Positions 6,169 through 6,870 of a stretch of DNA of 6,870 nt are shown here, piece after piece. This stretch comes from Clostridiales bacterium (GTDB lineage Bacteria > Bacillota_A > Clostridia > Oscillospirales > Acutalibacteraceae). Location of the stretch: assembly GCA_009774735.1 (NCBI GenBank), contig VSOH01000080.1, positions 1-6,870 of the forward strand, in the 5' to 3' direction. A model generated the notes under the pieces. The model made no database searches. It was not told the origin of the DNA and worked only from the letters and a program-made list of their open reading frames with translations. How positions within the stretch are numbered: the first letter of the stretch is position 1; each line of letters begins with the position of its first letter. The translations under genes were made by a program, and so were the position numbers.

Positions 6169-6870
6169 TTACGCTTTAACTCTCTTTTTACCTGTGAATA
6201 TTGTAATACCAAATATTACAATCAGCATTGCTGCTGCAAAGCACATCCACAGAATTGTTGTTGTTTTGCCCTGAGGGATAAAGAAATCATAATACCCCTT
6301 AAGGTAAATAACACAAACAATCAGCGGAAGAATGTACTGCATATAAATCCTTAACCATTTAGGGAATTTCATACCGGAGCCTGTATTGGCTTCTTTAAGG
6401 AAATTCTCAAAGCCCCAGCCATTCTTTCTCACACAGAAAAGAACAAACACAAGCGAACCCAATGGAAGCAGATTATAGGAAACGAGGAAATCCTCTAAAT
6501 CCATAATTGTTGAGCCTTCGCCCAGCGGCTGAAATTTTGAAAGAAGATTGAAACCGATAATTGCCGGAATGGACAACACTGTTATCAGAACAAAATTGAC
6601 GCCGACAGACTTTTTTCTGCTCCAGCCATTCATATCAATAAAGGCAGCAATTATATTTTCAAACACTGCAACAATTGTTGAAAGTGCTGCAAAAGACATA
6701 AAGACAAAAAACATTGTTCCCCAAATTCTGCCGCCTGCCATATTGTTAAACACATTCGGCAGAGTTATAAACAGAAGTGACGGACCTGCACCGGGCTCAA
6801 CACCAAACGCAAAGCACGCTCTTATACACAAATCCCCGCCCCACAATAACAGTTTAATCCGTCGCACAAA
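6169..6870 (-). CDS. Sodium-dependent amino acid/amine symporter, NSS (SNF) family, C-terminal part (5' end outside window)
   Basis: Na+-coupled symporter of the neurotransmitter:sodium symporter family, which in bacteria takes up amino acids such as tryptophan, tyrosine or leucine. About 230 of an expected 440-500 residues are visible, and the frame stays open to the right edge. Counted from the GTG at 6867, the run ACFAFGVEPGAGPSLLFITL (17-36) and PNVFNNM, then FMSFAALSTIVAVFENI (56-72) are plain family motifs. By comparison with LeuT, Ala60, Ser63 and Thr64 should be the Na2 sodium-site residues in membrane segment 8. The loop PLGEGSTIMDLEDFLVSYNLLP (114-135) is also typical. Segments 8 to 11 and a final one (TTTILWMCFAAAMLIVIF, 202-219) are visible, so this member seems to keep a twelfth segment that many bacterial relatives lack. 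The GTG is a codon inside the gene, not a supported start. The first 16 residues (bases 6820-6870) do not match the family, which may mean sequence errors or a frameshift there. Confidence 0.88.
   Translation of the reverse strand, partial: FVRRIKLLLWGGDLCIRACFAFGVEPGAGPSLLFITLPNVFNNMAGGRIWGTMFFVFMSFAALSTIVAVFENIIAAFIDMNGWSRKKSVGVNFVLITVLSIPAIIGFNLLSKFQPLGEGSTIMDLEDFLVSYNLLPLGSLVFVLFCVRKNGWGFENFLKEANTGSGMKFPKWLRIYMQYILPLIVCVIYLKGYYDFFIPQGKTTTILWMCFAAAMLIVIFGITIFTGKKRVKA

Noticed and set aside
1..6870. Mobile elements, CRISPR repeats, tRNA/rRNA genes, riboswitches
   Set aside because: Reading both strands showed no transposase, direct-repeat array, cloverleaf or recognisable aptamer; intergenic gaps are all 110 bp or shorter.

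Overview
The window looks like chromosomal DNA from an anaerobic, low-to-mid GC Gram-positive bacterium of the Clostridia (gut or rumen Bacillota type). The reasons are a fermentative bifunctional AdhE, AT-rich intergenic DNA with TATAAT-like promoters, GGAGG-like ribosome sites, and short intergenic gaps with strong hairpin terminators. The genus cannot be named from the sequence alone.

Layout. (1) Bases 1-1519, plus strand: the C-terminal part of bifunctional aldehyde-alcohol dehydrogenase AdhE, cut by the left edge. (2) Bases 1570-2313, plus strand: a small kinase-fold phosphotransferase of the aminoglycoside phosphotransferase/choline kinase type with an unknown substrate; it may have its own promoter in the 50-bp gap. 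(3) A bidirectional hairpin terminator at 2322-2353 separates it from the next gene, which converges on it. (4) Bases 2361-3758, minus strand: a sodium:alanine/glycine (AGCS family) symporter. (5) A 110-bp AT-rich divergent control region. (6) Bases 3869-4750, plus strand: a LysR-type regulator, followed after 26 bp by a MATE-family multidrug/metabolite exporter at 4777-6120, probably in one transcript. (7) A second bidirectional terminator at 6128-6162. (8) Bases 6169-6870, minus strand: the C-terminal part of a sodium-dependent NSS-family amino acid or amine symporter, cut by the right edge.

How it fits together. The central block suggests a local regulatory unit. The LysR protein is transcribed away from the AGCS symporter, and candidate promoters for both directions place their -35 hexamers in one imperfect inverted repeat. 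This is the classic arrangement for a LysR regulator that controls its divergent neighbour and itself. The MATE exporter sits behind the regulator. The window thus carries a Na+-coupled importer, an exporter and a second Na+-coupled importer close together, but a common substrate is inference only. The adhE-kinase block is a separate unit ending at the first terminator.

No mobile element, CRISPR array, tRNA, rRNA or riboswitch was recognised, and no clearly new system was found. The points most worth a second look are the divergent LysR control region, the promoter that runs into the ribosome site of the kinase gene, and the apparent loss of conserved reading frame in the last ~50 bases of the NSS gene.
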